A DNA stretch of 64,000 bases, taken from the NCBI GenBank assembly GCA_965246945.1, contig CBDFFW010000001.1:1674001-1738000 (forward strand), given 5' to 3'. Origin of the DNA: CBDFFW01 sp965246945 (GTDB lineage: Bacteria > Pseudomonadota > Alphaproteobacteria > UBA11073). The notes beneath the pieces were generated by a model. The model was not told the DNA's origin. It was given only the letters and a program-made list of their open reading frames with translations, and did no database searches. A program made the position numbers and the translations under genes. Of this stretch, positions 37,109-45,041 are shown in pieces; the first letter of the stretch is position 1; every line of letters starts with the position of its first letter.

Positions 37109-37498
37109 TTATGATGCTTTCAACCATAATCGGACGGCCAGAAAAATCATTAGCACGGCAAAGCCGCGTTGCAGCCACAGGGCCGGCAGGCGCAAGGCAA
37201 TTTGGGCGCCGCCGCCCGCGCCAACCAACATACCCAAGGCAATTATGCAGCCCAACCACAGATGCGGCGTGGCGATCACCTGCCCTTTGTAATATGACCA
37301 AACGGCCAATAAGCCGAACGGAAACAACATCGCCACCAAGGAAGTACCCGTGGCTGTTTTAATCGGTAGCGCGACCCAGGCCATCAACATCGGCACAATA
37401 ATAATGCCGCCGCCAATACCAAACAGGCCGGAAGCGACACCGGCAATTAAGCCAATTAATAAACCAAGTGCCATCACAGGCAAAGAAATTACGAGCAT
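37109..37498 (-). CDS. TauE/SafE-family membrane protein, half-length
   Basis: A 129-residue protein with four predicted membrane segments. The N-terminal block IGLIAGVASGLFGIGGGIIIVPML is the TauE/SafE signature. Full-length family members (about 250 aa) have two such halves; this has one, as do some natural short members, so it could work as a dimer. The ATG at 37496-37498 is followed by a hydrophobic start. A sulfite or organosulfonate exporter role is only a family-level guess. Confidence 0.82.
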   Translation of the reverse strand: MLVISLPVMALGLLIGLIAGVASGLFGIGGGIIIVPMLMAWVALPIKTATGTSLVAMLFPFGLLAVWSYYKGQVIATPHLWLGCIIALGMLVGAGGGAQIALRLPALWLQRGFAVLMIFLAVRLWLKAS

Positions 37499-37545
37499 TC
37501 AACCAGGTTAACCGCTACATTTAGACAAGCAAAAGGATATCTGCC

Positions 37546-37734
37546 ATGAAACCAGTTTTAATTGTGCTGATGGCCATTGCCATGTTCGCAGTGCTTATTT
37601 CATTAACGTTAGGCTTGGTATCGATGGCGCGCGGCGGTGAATTCAATCAGAAATACGGCAATAAACTCATGCGCTGGCGGGTGATCCTGCAAGGTGTGGC
37701 CCTGGCTTTATTTGCGGCAGTGATGTTGAGTTAA
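37546..37734 (+). CDS. HIG1-domain twin-transmembrane protein
   Basis: A 62-residue inner-membrane protein with helices at about 4-26 and 46-61. The linking loop SMARGGEFNQKYGNKLMRWR matches the HIG1 pattern (ARGG, N..K..NKLMR.R) found in small alphaproteobacterial and mitochondrial proteins, some of which associate with cytochrome oxidase. An AAAGGAT ribosome-binding site is present. It is divergent from the TauE-like gene. Confidence 0.85.
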   Translation: MKPVLIVLMAIAMFAVLISLTLGLVSMARGGEFNQKYGNKLMRWRVILQGVALALFAAVMLS

Positions 37735-37737
37735 TAG

Positions 37738-37872
37738 CGTCATCCCGACGAAAGTCGGGATCTAGTGATCAGTTTAGTGCGCGGCAAGCACTCAACTACA
37801 ACATCTTATTTTGTGTCATGCTAAGCATGACGAGTTTTGACCACTAGATCCCGACTTTCGTCGGGATGACGC
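37738..37872. repeat. Palindromic repeat family B, copy B4 (complete)
   Basis: CGTCAT, hairpin CCCGACgaaaGTCGGG, ATCTAGTGATCA at the left. The right arm is the mirror: CACTAGAT, hairpin CCCGACtttcGTCGGG, ATGACG. About 70 bp lies between, including a third small hairpin (GTCATGctaaGCATGAC). This is the cleanest full-length B copy without a gene inside. Confidence 0.92.
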
Positions 37873-37917
37873 TAGAAAAAACTTGCAATTCATCATCGGC
37901 AACCGCTATCAACCTTA

Positions 37918-38050
37918 TAACTGTCCAAGACTGCCGGGGCCGCAAGGCTTAATTATCCAGCATAGATGGGGTAACAATTGAGCGGTTTAACCGTTTTGCG
38001 CATATGATTTGCGCGTTGTTTTACCTGTCTTCCTTGGATTTGTGATAAAG
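37918..38050 (+). promoter_or_regulatory. Ribosomal protein L10 leader (autoregulatory)
   Basis: CCAAGACTGCCGGGGCCGCA, then AGGCTTAATTATCCAGC and GATGGGG, match the conserved L10-leader core (AAGAC.GC.GG ... CUUAA). In other bacteria L10-L7/L12 binds this RNA to repress its own operon. It lies directly before rplJ. Confidence 0.75.
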
Positions 38051-38064
38051 TGGAGAAGGTTTTT

Positions 38065-38583
38065 ATGGCTATTCGTAAAGAAAAAAAGGTCGATATTGTC
38101 GCCGATGTGCAAGCACTTGCGGCCAATAGCGAAGCATTGGTGGTGGCGCATTATTCCGGCTTGTCGGTCAGTGAAATCAGTGATTTCCGCGGCAAAGCGC
38201 GCGAAGCCAATGTAAATATCAAAATTGCCAAAAACCGTTTGGTGAATATTGCGTTGAAAGACACCCCGTTTGCGGGCGTTAGCAAATTCCTGAAAGGCCC
38301 AACCGTTTTTGCGTTCTCAAGCGATCCTGTGTCAGCAGCAAAAACCTTGGCGGAATTTGCCAAAACCAATGCCAAGTTGAAAATCGTTGGCGGCGGCATG
38401 GGCAGCAATGTCCTGGATGCCAAAGCGGTTGACAGCTTGTCCAAGCTACCATCGCTCAACGAATTGCGCGGTGCGCTTGTTGGCTTGTTGGTGGCACCGG
38501 CTGGCAAACTGGCGCGTATTGCCCAAGCACCGGCCCTGCAATTGGCCCGCGTGATGCAAGCCAAGGCTGATAAAGGCGAATAA
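38065..38583 (+). CDS. rplJ: 50S ribosomal protein L10
   Basis: A 172-residue stalk-base protein. It begins MAIRKEKKVDIVADVQALAA, with VVAHYSGLSVSEISDFR, IKIAKNRLVNIAL and the C-terminal L7/L12-binding helix. The start at 38065 follows GGAGAAGG; an in-frame start five codons earlier is less likely. It is the first gene after the L10 leader and is co-transcribed with rplL. rplK and rplA, normally upstream, are absent. Confidence 0.97.
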   Translation: MAIRKEKKVDIVADVQALAANSEALVVAHYSGLSVSEISDFRGKAREANVNIKIAKNRLVNIALKDTPFAGVSKFLKGPTVFAFSSDPVSAAKTLAEFAKTNAKLKIVGGGMGSNVLDAKAVDSLSKLPSLNELRGALVGLLVAPAGKLARIAQAPALQLARVMQAKADKGE

Positions 38584-38637
38584 TTAAGTTTACCCCTTAA
38601 TAACTTTAAACAAACAACCCTCTCTTAGGAGCATATC

Positions 38638-39015
38638 ATGGCTGATCTAGCTAAAATCGTTGAAGATCTTTCGGCACTTACCGTTTTGGAGGCATCTGAA
38701 CTGTCCAAATTATTGGAAGACAAATGGGGCGTTTCGGCTGCCGCAGCGCCGATGATGATGGCTGCTGGCCCAGCGGCGGCGGGCGCGGCCCCGGTTGAAG
38801 AAAAAGATTCATTTGATGTTGTCTTGGAAGCGGCTGGCGACAAGAAAATCGAAGTGATTAAAGAAGTGCGCGCATTAACCGGCTTGGGCTTGAAAGAAGC
38901 CAAAGACTTGGTTGAAGGCGCACCAAAATCTGTTAAAGAAGGTGTCAGCAAAGACGAAGCCAACAAAATGAAAGAAGTGTTGGAAAAAGTCGGCGCGAAA
39001 GTAACTTTAAAATAG
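38638..39015 (+). CDS. rplL: 50S ribosomal protein L7/L12
   Basis: A 125-residue stalk protein with the N-terminal dimer domain, an Ala/Gly/Pro hinge (about 35-55) and the conserved C-terminal domain KKIEVIKEVRALTGLGLKEA followed by KDLVEGAPKSVKEGVSK. A TAGGAG ribosome-binding site is present. It is followed by a strong terminator rather than by rpoB. Confidence 0.97.
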   Translation: MADLAKIVEDLSALTVLEASELSKLLEDKWGVSAAAAPMMMAAGPAAAGAAPVEEKDSFDVVLEAAGDKKIEVIKEVRALTGLGLKEAKDLVEGAPKSVKEGVSKDEANKMKEVLEKVGAKVTLK

Positions 39016-39044
39016 TTACCGCTCCTCTTTAGGAATGTTTAAAT

Positions 39045-39076
39045 GAAGTGCGGCGCAATGCCGCACTTTCTTTTTG
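39045..39076 (+). terminator. Intrinsic terminator of the rplJL operon
   Basis: Stem AAGTGCGGC / GCCGCACTT with loop GCAAT, followed by TCTTTTTG. It separates rplL from secE. Confidence 0.9.
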
Positions 39077-39137
39077 TAGACAGCAGTTGCAATTCTTGTC
39101 TGCTTTACGCAAACTGCGCCCAACATAAGGATTATCA

Positions 39138-39518
39138 ATGGCAAAAAGTTCTGCCAGTAATGCAACTAAAAAGGCAACGGCTAAAAAAACCACAGCGCGC
39201 AAAGCATCGGCGCCCACTATTGGTAAAACTGCCGCCATGGCCAGGAAAGCCCCCGAAATGAAGCAGGTTGATACGATTAAAGAAGTGGCGCAAGCGCCGA
39301 CCCCGAAGGCCAATGCCAAGCCACCTGTTTCCACCGAACAATTTGTTAAAGAAGTAAAACTGGAAGCCCAAAAGGTAACCTGGCCGACCCGCAAAGAAGT
39401 GGCGATTACCACAGGGATGGTGATGTGGCTGGTGCTAATTGCTGCTGTTTTCTTACTAATTGTGGATTTCAGTCTGCAATCTGGTATGAAATATCTGTTA
39501 GAAAAATTTACATCTTAA
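39138..39518 (+). CDS. secE: Preprotein translocase subunit SecE with long Ala/Lys-rich N-terminal extension
   Basis: A 126-residue protein. The last 60 residues are a normal SecE: EQFVKEVKLEAQKVTWPTRK, then a single membrane helix (MVMWLVLIAAVFLLIVDF). SecE clamps SecY in the inner-membrane translocon. The first 65 residues are an unusual basic, low-complexity tail (KKATAKKTTARKASAP, similar to histone H1). An AAGGA ribosome-binding site seven bases before the ATG at 39138 shows the long start is real. nusG follows after 10 bp, as is standard. Confidence 0.93.
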   Translation: MAKSSASNATKKATAKKTTARKASAPTIGKTAAMARKAPEMKQVDTIKEVAQAPTPKANAKPPVSTEQFVKEVKLEAQKVTWPTRKEVAITTGMVMWLVLIAAVFLLIVDFSLQSGMKYLLEKFTS

Positions 39519-39528
39519 GGAACTGGTT

Positions 39529-40059
39529 ATGAGCGCTAAATGGTATGTCGTACACGTGCTGTCCGGCTTTGAACACAAAGTCGTTGAAACCATCCGCGAA
39601 AAAGCGGCCAAGCAAAATATTGCCGAGCAATTCGAAGATATGTTGGTGCCAACCGAAGAAGTAATCGAAATTAAGCGCGGCCAGAAAAAGCAGGTTGAGA
39701 AGAAATATCTGCCTGGTTATGTGCTCGTTAAAATGACCATGAGCGATGATGCTTGGCATTTAGTGACTAGCATTGACCGTGTGGCGGGCTTTCTCGGTTC
39801 TGGCAAAAAACCACAGCCACTGACCGAACGCGAAGCCGCACGCATGATGCAGCAAGCTGCCGATGCCACCGATAAACCGCGCAACACGGTTACTTACGAA
39901 GTGGGCGACAGCGTGCGCGTGACGGACGGTCCGTTTGCGACCTTTAACGGCTTGGTGGAAGAAGTGGATGAAGCACGTTCACGCGTGAAAGTATCAGTCT
40001 CGATCTTCGGCCGTGCCACGCCGGTTGAATTGGAATTCAGCCAGATTGAAAAAGGCTAG
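39529..40059 (+). CDS. nusG: Transcription termination/antitermination factor NusG
   Basis: A 176-residue NusG, which binds RNA polymerase and links it to Rho or the ribosome. The NGN domain begins KWYVVHVLSGFEHKVVETI and has KKYLPGYVLVKM. The KOW domain is VGDSVRVTDGPFATFNGLVEEV. AAGGA precedes the start. It is co-transcribed with secE; rplK does not follow. Confidence 0.97.
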   Translation: MSAKWYVVHVLSGFEHKVVETIREKAAKQNIAEQFEDMLVPTEEVIEIKRGQKKQVEKKYLPGYVLVKMTMSDDAWHLVTSIDRVAGFLGSGKKPQPLTEREAARMMQQAADATDKPRNTVTYEVGDSVRVTDGPFATFNGLVEEVDEARSRVKVSVSIFGRATPVELEFSQIEKG

Positions 40060-40064
40060 TAGTT

Positions 40065-40871
40065 TTAACTGGGGATTAATGGGCTTCTGGTTGCAGCCAA
40101 ACGGTTATTTTGCGGTTTACTTTGAAGATATTCACTAGGTGCCGCCAAAATAGCTTCGATAAGCCAACCAATATCTTCTGCGATCAATTTAAATTCCGTT
40201 GGATTTTCGACTTTACTGGGAATACGCAATGGATTTATCAATGTTTGAATGTCAGCGTTTTCGGCTCCCGATGGGGCACCATTTACAATAAAATATTGTG
40301 TACTTTTAACAAACTCCGCTACATCAAAATCCAAGCTTTTTCCATCAAGCTTTGCTTTGGCCATACCCAAAACAATCAAATTCATATTTCTACATGATAT
40401 AAAGAAATTCGGGTTGATGCTATATTGTTTGCTGATATCAACCGTTGCTGCCATATCTGCCGCATCGTATTTCGCATCCAACAGAATAACCGTTACCGTT
40501 AAATTAACCAGTAAACCGTAACTTTGTTTTAGTTTTAAGGCAGTCACTTGGTCAGGCTGTTGATCTTTGGGACTTTTACACCATTCTTCGATAATGGTTT
40601 TCAAAGTTTCCGTATATTTTTGACGCAAATAATCTTTAGGGGAATGGTCCTTCTGCGCGTCAGCAGCGCGCATTAACTTACAAACCTCTTGCTGGATAAT
40701 AACTTGATTTTCTTTAGACAAAGCCACATCAGGTTCAACAAGTGACGGGACTTTTTTTAATGCTGCTCGCATGAGCGCTGCCTTAGCGGGGCTTGCATTC
40801 AACGGAAAGCCAACCACTGTTGATACCAACCCTGCTAAAAGAAAACTGCGACGGTTTAAAATCAACTTCAT
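40065..40871 (-). CDS. Putative Tat-exported protein of unknown function
   Basis: A 268-residue protein whose N-terminus (LILNRRSFLLAGLVSTVVG) looks like a twin-arginine signal peptide ending near SPAKA (about residue 31). The mature protein is mostly helical with three cysteines and no family I recognise. The DNA is more AT-rich than in the flanking nusG and lysA. It is divergent from lysA. Confidence 0.65.
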   Translation of the reverse strand: MKLILNRRSFLLAGLVSTVVGFPLNASPAKAALMRAALKKVPSLVEPDVALSKENQVIIQQEVCKLMRAADAQKDHSPKDYLRQKYTETLKTIIEEWCKSPKDQQPDQVTALKLKQSYGLLVNLTVTVILLDAKYDAADMAATVDISKQYSINPNFFISCRNMNLIVLGMAKAKLDGKSLDFDVAEFVKSTQYFIVNGAPSGAENADIQTLINPLRIPSKVENPTEFKLIAEDIGWLIEAILAAPSEYLQSKPQNNRLAATRSPLIPS

Positions 40872-40975
40872 CTTATTTGCCTTAGGTTTAAATTATGATA
40901 GTTTTAATAGCTTATGGCAATTAATTGCAAAAAAATTCTGCTTGTCTTGCTTGTTTAAAACCAGCATCTAAACAC

Positions 40976-42223
40976 ATGCCTTATGCTGCTGCTTTTCCAC
41001 ATATAAATGGTGTAATGCAGGCGGGCGGTGTGCCACTACCGCAGATTGCGGCGGCTGCTGGCACCCCCGTTTACGTGTATAATGCCGATTATATGCGCCG
41101 CCGCTATCAAGAACTGGTGGCAGCATTAGCAGCCCAAAACTTAACTGCCCAGATTTGTTTGGCGGTCAAAGCCAATAGCAATTTGCATGTGCTGCGCCTG
41201 TTCCAAGCTTTGGGTGCCGGAGCCGATGTGGTTTCCGGTGGCGAGCTATTACGCGCCCAGCGGGCGGGAATTGCCGCCGAAAAAACGGTATTTTCGGGCG
41301 TGGGTAAAAGCGTGGCAGAAATCGCACAGGCGATTGCTTTAGGTGTGCAATTAAATATTGAATCGGTGGAGGAGCTGGCAATGGTCAGCGCGCAGGCGCA
41401 GGCGCTGGGCCAAACTGCCCAAGCCGTCATCCGCGTAAATCCGAACGTCGATGCCAAAACGCATGCGAAGATTACCACGGGTAAAGCGGAAAACAAATTC
41501 GGCGTTTCTTTTGCGCAAGCCATGGCCATGTTTGCCAGCCGGCCGGTGAATGTTAATTTGCGCGGCCTGGCTGTGCATATCGGCTCGCAACTGACCGCTA
41601 TGGAACCGTTTGATGCCGCGCATGCCAAATTACGCGAATTGGTGCTGGCCTTGCGCGCAGCCGGTCACACCGTCACCCATTTGGATTTGGGCGGCGGCTT
41701 GGGCGTGACTTACCGTCAAGAAACGCCGCCGAGCATTACTGAATATGTTGCCAATATCGCCAAGCATTTCGGTGATTTGGATATCCATTTAGCGCTTGAA
41801 CCTGGCCGCTGGTTGGTTGGCAATGCCGGCGTGTTGCTTACCCAAGTGATGATGGTGAAGGCAGGCGATAAAAAGCATTTCGCAATTGTGGATGCCGCGA
41901 TGAATGATCTGCACCGCGTGGCGTTGTATGATGCTTATCACCATATCTCCCCGGTCCAATTACCGGCAGATGGTGCGACCATTGATTATGATGTGGTGGG
42001 TCCGGTGTGCGAAACGGGTGATACCTTTGCTCTGAGTCGGCCATTACCGCCGCTGATTGCGGGTGATTTGGTCGTGCTGCACACGGCGGGCGCATATGGC
42101 GCGACGATGGCCAGCATGTATAATTCACGCGATTTAATACCGGAAGTGCTGGTAGATGCTGGGCAGTACCGTGTTATTCGCCAACGCTGGACGTTGGAGG
42201 AACAGTTAGTTTTAGAAAATTAA
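40976..42223 (+). CDS. lysA: Diaminopimelate decarboxylase
   Basis: A 415-residue fold III PLP enzyme that makes lysine from meso-diaminopimelate. The PLP lysine is K65 in CLAVKANSNLHVL. Other motifs are GSQLTAMEPF, HLDLGGGLGVTY, LEPGRWLVGNAG, VDAAMNDLHRVALY and GPVCETGDTFA (acid and Cys of the partner active site), plus AGAYGATMASMYN. The start at 40976 (MPYAAAFPHING) is where homology begins; the open frame extends further up. dapA of the same pathway is at 61059. No strong ribosome-binding site is seen. Confidence 0.95.
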   Translation: MPYAAAFPHINGVMQAGGVPLPQIAAAAGTPVYVYNADYMRRRYQELVAALAAQNLTAQICLAVKANSNLHVLRLFQALGAGADVVSGGELLRAQRAGIAAEKTVFSGVGKSVAEIAQAIALGVQLNIESVEELAMVSAQAQALGQTAQAVIRVNPNVDAKTHAKITTGKAENKFGVSFAQAMAMFASRPVNVNLRGLAVHIGSQLTAMEPFDAAHAKLRELVLALRAAGHTVTHLDLGGGLGVTYRQETPPSITEYVANIAKHFGDLDIHLALEPGRWLVGNAGVLLTQVMMVKAGDKKHFAIVDAAMNDLHRVALYDAYHHISPVQLPADGATIDYDVVGPVCETGDTFALSRPLPPLIAGDLVVLHTAGAYGATMASMYNSRDLIPEVLVDAGQYRVIRQRWTLEEQLVLEN

Positions 42224-42673
42224 TTACATAGTTTGTGCCGCAACCGCTTGCTCTATTACAGCGCGTCTTTTTGCTTTGGAACAAGTATCGATTAAACTGA
42301 TTGCATAAGCTGAACATGCTGGTGTTCCTGCTGCATCAAATAGTGAAACCAATTCATATTTCTTATTTTTAGATAAGTCCGCAATTGCGTCTCTTGATTT
42401 TTCAATAGCAGCAGTAAATTCCTTTGATATGCGTAACGATGCATTCGCAGAGGTATTAACAGAAGTGCTTTTCCGCGGAGGGCGATTAATAGTTGCACCA
42501 GATTTTTTGTTTTTATTCCTTCCTAAAATTTCAATATAATAATATTTTGCAAAAACCAAATGTATTACATCTTTAGACAAACTATCTATTGCAGATAAAC
42601 GGATATCTTTATCATGCCCATTGGCATCTAAGGTCAATTGTACAAGCGCTTGTATAGTTAATTGTTCTGACAT
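42224..42673 (-). CDS. Protein of unknown function (149 aa)
   Basis: A small, polar, helical protein without signal peptide or membrane helix. No family recognised. A Lys/Asn-rich mid-section (GRNKNKKSGATINRPPRKS) divides two helical halves. The AT-rich composition differs from lysA and mreB on either side, suggesting recent acquisition. Its stop codon is directly adjacent to the lysA stop (convergent). Confidence 0.55.
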   Translation of the reverse strand: MSEQLTIQALVQLTLDANGHDKDIRLSAIDSLSKDVIHLVFAKYYYIEILGRNKNKKSGATINRPPRKSTSVNTSANASLRISKEFTAAIEKSRDAIADLSKNKKYELVSLFDAAGTPACSAYAISLIDTCSKAKRRAVIEQAVAAQTM

Positions 42674-42817
42674 ATCTACCTATAAAAAATATTGAAAAAC
42701 TATAATCAATTAAAAGTTTATTGTCTATTTGAGATATAATTATTGGTTTGAATATGTTAACCACTGCGCTGGACAAGGTTAGCCTTTCTGTGCTTTTTAA
42801 AGCCCAGGAAAGCATAC

Positions 42818-43858
42818 ATGTTTGGCAATTTATTTGGATTTATGTCGAAAGACTTGGCGATGGACCTGGGCACGGCCAACACGCTGGTGTATGTGCGCGG
42901 CGAAGGGATTGTTTTAAATGAACCTTCGGTGGTCGCCATTGCCAATGTTGGCGGCCGCAACAAAGTTTTAGCAGTTGGAAATGATGCCAAATTGATGCTG
43001 GGCCGCACACCTGGCAATATCCAAGCCATTCGCCCGTTGCGCGACGGCGTGATTGCCGATTTCGATGTGGCCGAGGAGATGATTAAATATTTCATCCGCA
43101 AAGTGCATAACCGCCGCGGTTTTGCCAGCCCTAGAATTATCGTTTGCGTGCCATCGGGTGCGACCGCGGTGGAACGCCGTACGATTCAGGATTCAGCATT
43201 ACGCGCCGGTGCACGGGCGGTGTATCTGATTGAAGAGCCGATGGCTGCGGCCATTGGTGCCGGTTTGCCGGTCACCGAGCCAACAGGTTCGATGGTCGTG
43301 GATATCGGCGGGGGCACAACTGAAGTGGCGGTATTGTCTTTGCGCGGGATTGTTTATGCGCGTTCGGTCCGCGTGGGCGGGGATAAGATGGATGAGGCGA
43401 TTGTGAATTATATTCGCCGCTATCATAACCTGCTGGTCGGCGAAAGCTCGGCCGAAAAAATTAAAAAGATTATTGGTTGTGCCTGCCCGCCCGATGAAGG
43501 CGAAGGCAAGTTGATGGAAATCAAAGGCCGCGACCTGTCAACCGGCGTACCTAAAGAGATCATCATGTCCGAGCGGCAGGTGGCCGAAGCATTGGCCGAG
43601 CCAGTTGGCCAAATTGTCGAAGGCGTAAAAGTGGCCCTGGAAAACACTGCACCAGAATTAGCGGCCGATATCGTCGATCGCGGCATTGTACTCACGGGGG
43701 GCGGTGCCTTGCTCAGCAATCTCGATTTCGTGTTGCGTTGCGCCACCGGCTTGCCGGTCTTTGTGGCCGATGACCCTCTCTCCTGCGTCGCTTACGGCAC
43801 CGGCCGCGCGCTGGAGGAAATGGACACGCTAGAGGGAATTTTATCGACAGCTTATTAG
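42818..43858 (+). CDS. mreB: Rod shape-determining protein MreB
   Basis: A 346-residue bacterial actin that guides lateral cell-wall synthesis at the inner membrane. The N-terminal amphipathic start MFGNLFGFMSKDLAMDLGTA, phosphate-1 loop DLGTANTLVYV, VDIGGGTTEVAVLSL, and adenosine motif GIVLTGGGALLSNLD are all present. AGGAAAG lies 5-9 bases upstream of the ATG. A TATAAT lies at 42735-42740 in the AT-rich leader. mreC and mreD, normally downstream, are missing. Confidence 0.97.
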   Translation: MFGNLFGFMSKDLAMDLGTANTLVYVRGEGIVLNEPSVVAIANVGGRNKVLAVGNDAKLMLGRTPGNIQAIRPLRDGVIADFDVAEEMIKYFIRKVHNRRGFASPRIIVCVPSGATAVERRTIQDSALRAGARAVYLIEEPMAAAIGAGLPVTEPTGSMVVDIGGGTTEVAVLSLRGIVYARSVRVGGDKMDEAIVNYIRRYHNLLVGESSAEKIKKIIGCACPPDEGEGKLMEIKGRDLSTGVPKEIIMSERQVAEALAEPVGQIVEGVKVALENTAPELAADIVDRGIVLTGGGALLSNLDFVLRCATGLPVFVADDPLSCVAYGTGRALEEMDTLEGILSTAY

Positions 43859-43862
43859 TTTA

Positions 43863-43894
43863 CGTCATTCCGACGAAAGTCGGGATCCAGTGAT
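43863..43894. repeat. Family B repeat, left arm B5-L
   Basis: CGTCATT, hairpin CCGACgaaaGTCGG, GATCCAGTGATT. It is the mirror of B5-R at 44898 and frames the PD-(D/E)XK nuclease gene. Confidence 0.88.
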
Positions 43895-43947
43895 TAAGAA
43901 GCGCGATGCGCAACATCACTCTAATTTCTTTAAAGAAAGATAACAGC

Positions 43948-44883
43948 ATGCTTGGTGATAAAAATTATTATCGGATTATGCTGGGTGGCAAAAGTGTGTT
44001 CGCCAAAGAATGTTATGAAGGAAATTTTATCGGTACCGATTTTGGTATCGATATTGATTTAACCGATAAGCTGCCTGACAATTGGCGCGAATTTAACCGA
44101 AATTTGATCCCTTATTATTTACAAAAGCGTCCTGATAAATCCAAAGTTACAGCGGGTTTAGCCTGTGGTGCGACTTATACAGTCGCCAAGGGATTACAAA
44201 TTGGTGATATTGTTTTATGCCCTGATGGTAATGGCCATTATTTAATTGGTGAAATCGCCAGCGCTTATTTCTATTACGCTGGTGAAATTTTACCGCATCG
44301 TCGATCTGTAAAATGGTATCCGCAATCCATCGCACGTGCAGATATGAGCCAAGGATTAAAGAATTCTACAGGCTCAATCGGTACTGTCAGTAACATCACA
44401 AAATATGCTGATGAAATTAAAAATTTTATTACCGATAATGTGCCAAGCGAATTAGCGGTCACAGATAAAACGGTTGAAGACCCATCAGTCTTTGAACTCG
44501 AAAAACATCTGGAAGATTTTATGGTGCATAACTGGAGCCAAACATCTCTTGGTCAAAATTATGATATTTATGAAGTGGACGGCGAGCTAATTGGTCAGCA
44601 ATACCCATGTGATACAGGACGGATTGATATTCTTGCGATTAGCAAAGATAAAAAAACTTTATTGGTTGTTGAATTAAAAAGAGGGCGTGCGAGCGACGTT
44701 GTTGTCGGACAGACACAACGTTATATGGGCTACGTTTTAGAAGAATTACTAGAGGAAGGCCAAACCGTGCGCGGTGTTATCATCGCCTCTGAAGATGACA
44801 AGCGTATTCGTATGGCATTAAGGGTTGCGCCCAATATTGATTTTTATCGTTATGAAGTAAGTTTCAAACTTTTTAAAAGTTAG
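43948..44883 (+). CDS. PD-(D/E)XK nuclease (NucS/DUF91-like C-terminal domain)
   Basis: A 311-residue protein. The C-terminal part (about 185-300) carries a nuclease core: CDTGRIDILAISKDKKTLLVV then ELKRGRASD (D ... E-x-K), and QTQRYMGYVLEEL. This resembles the NucS/DUF91 group of DNA endonucleases. The N-terminal 150 residues (NYYRIMLGGKSVFAKECYEG and so on) look like the substrate-recognition part of restriction-system proteins. The start at 43948 is chosen; an upstream ATG at 43906 is possible. The gene is AT-rich and lies between inverted family B arms. Confidence 0.78.
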   Translation: MLGDKNYYRIMLGGKSVFAKECYEGNFIGTDFGIDIDLTDKLPDNWREFNRNLIPYYLQKRPDKSKVTAGLACGATYTVAKGLQIGDIVLCPDGNGHYLIGEIASAYFYYAGEILPHRRSVKWYPQSIARADMSQGLKNSTGSIGTVSNITKYADEIKNFITDNVPSELAVTDKTVEDPSVFELEKHLEDFMVHNWSQTSLGQNYDIYEVDGELIGQQYPCDTGRIDILAISKDKKTLLVVELKRGRASDVVVGQTQRYMGYVLEELLEEGQTVRGVIIASEDDKRIRMALRVAPNIDFYRYEVSFKLFKS

Positions 44884-44897
44884 TTGTTGTCATTTAT

Positions 44898-44930
44898 AAT
44901 CACTGGATCCCAATTTTCATTGGGATGACG
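44898..44930. repeat. Family B repeat, right arm B5-R
   Basis: AATCACTGGAT, hairpin CCCAATtttcATTGGG, ATGACG. The stem differs from that of B5-L (CCGAC/GTCGG) yet is fully paired. Confidence 0.88.
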
Positions 44931-44940
44931 GCTGTGGTAT

Positions 44941-44990
44941 TTACTCCACCTTCAACGGCTTAGTAAAAAACGATTTAGAGTTTGTTCCAC
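44941..44990 (-). pseudogene. Detached copy of the gpsA 3' end
   Basis: On the minus strand this reads NSKSFFTKPLKVE-stop; the real gpsA ends KAFFTRPLKVE-stop at 45978. About 45 bases align, with changes largely in synonymous or conservative codon positions. It is a direct repeat of the gpsA end, 1037 bp away, bracketing the orphan gene at 45042. Confidence 0.8.
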
Positions 44991-45041
44991 GGATCGTTAG
45001 CCACTTAAAATTGAGTTGAAAAGTATTCTGTCGACGGTTTA

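Noticed and set aside
37109..37498. Truncated TauE/SafE pseudogene
   Set aside because: Start, four helices and stop form a neat half-size protein, and short single-repeat members are known; no second half lies next to it.
39070..39137. tRNA-Trp expected before secE
   Set aside because: The short hairpin-containing gap does not have a tRNA cloverleaf or a GTTC-type T loop.
43906..43947. Earlier ATG for the PD-(D/E)XK nuclease
   Set aside because: It lies next to the repeat arm with no ribosome-binding site, and the added residues look non-coding; not fully excluded.
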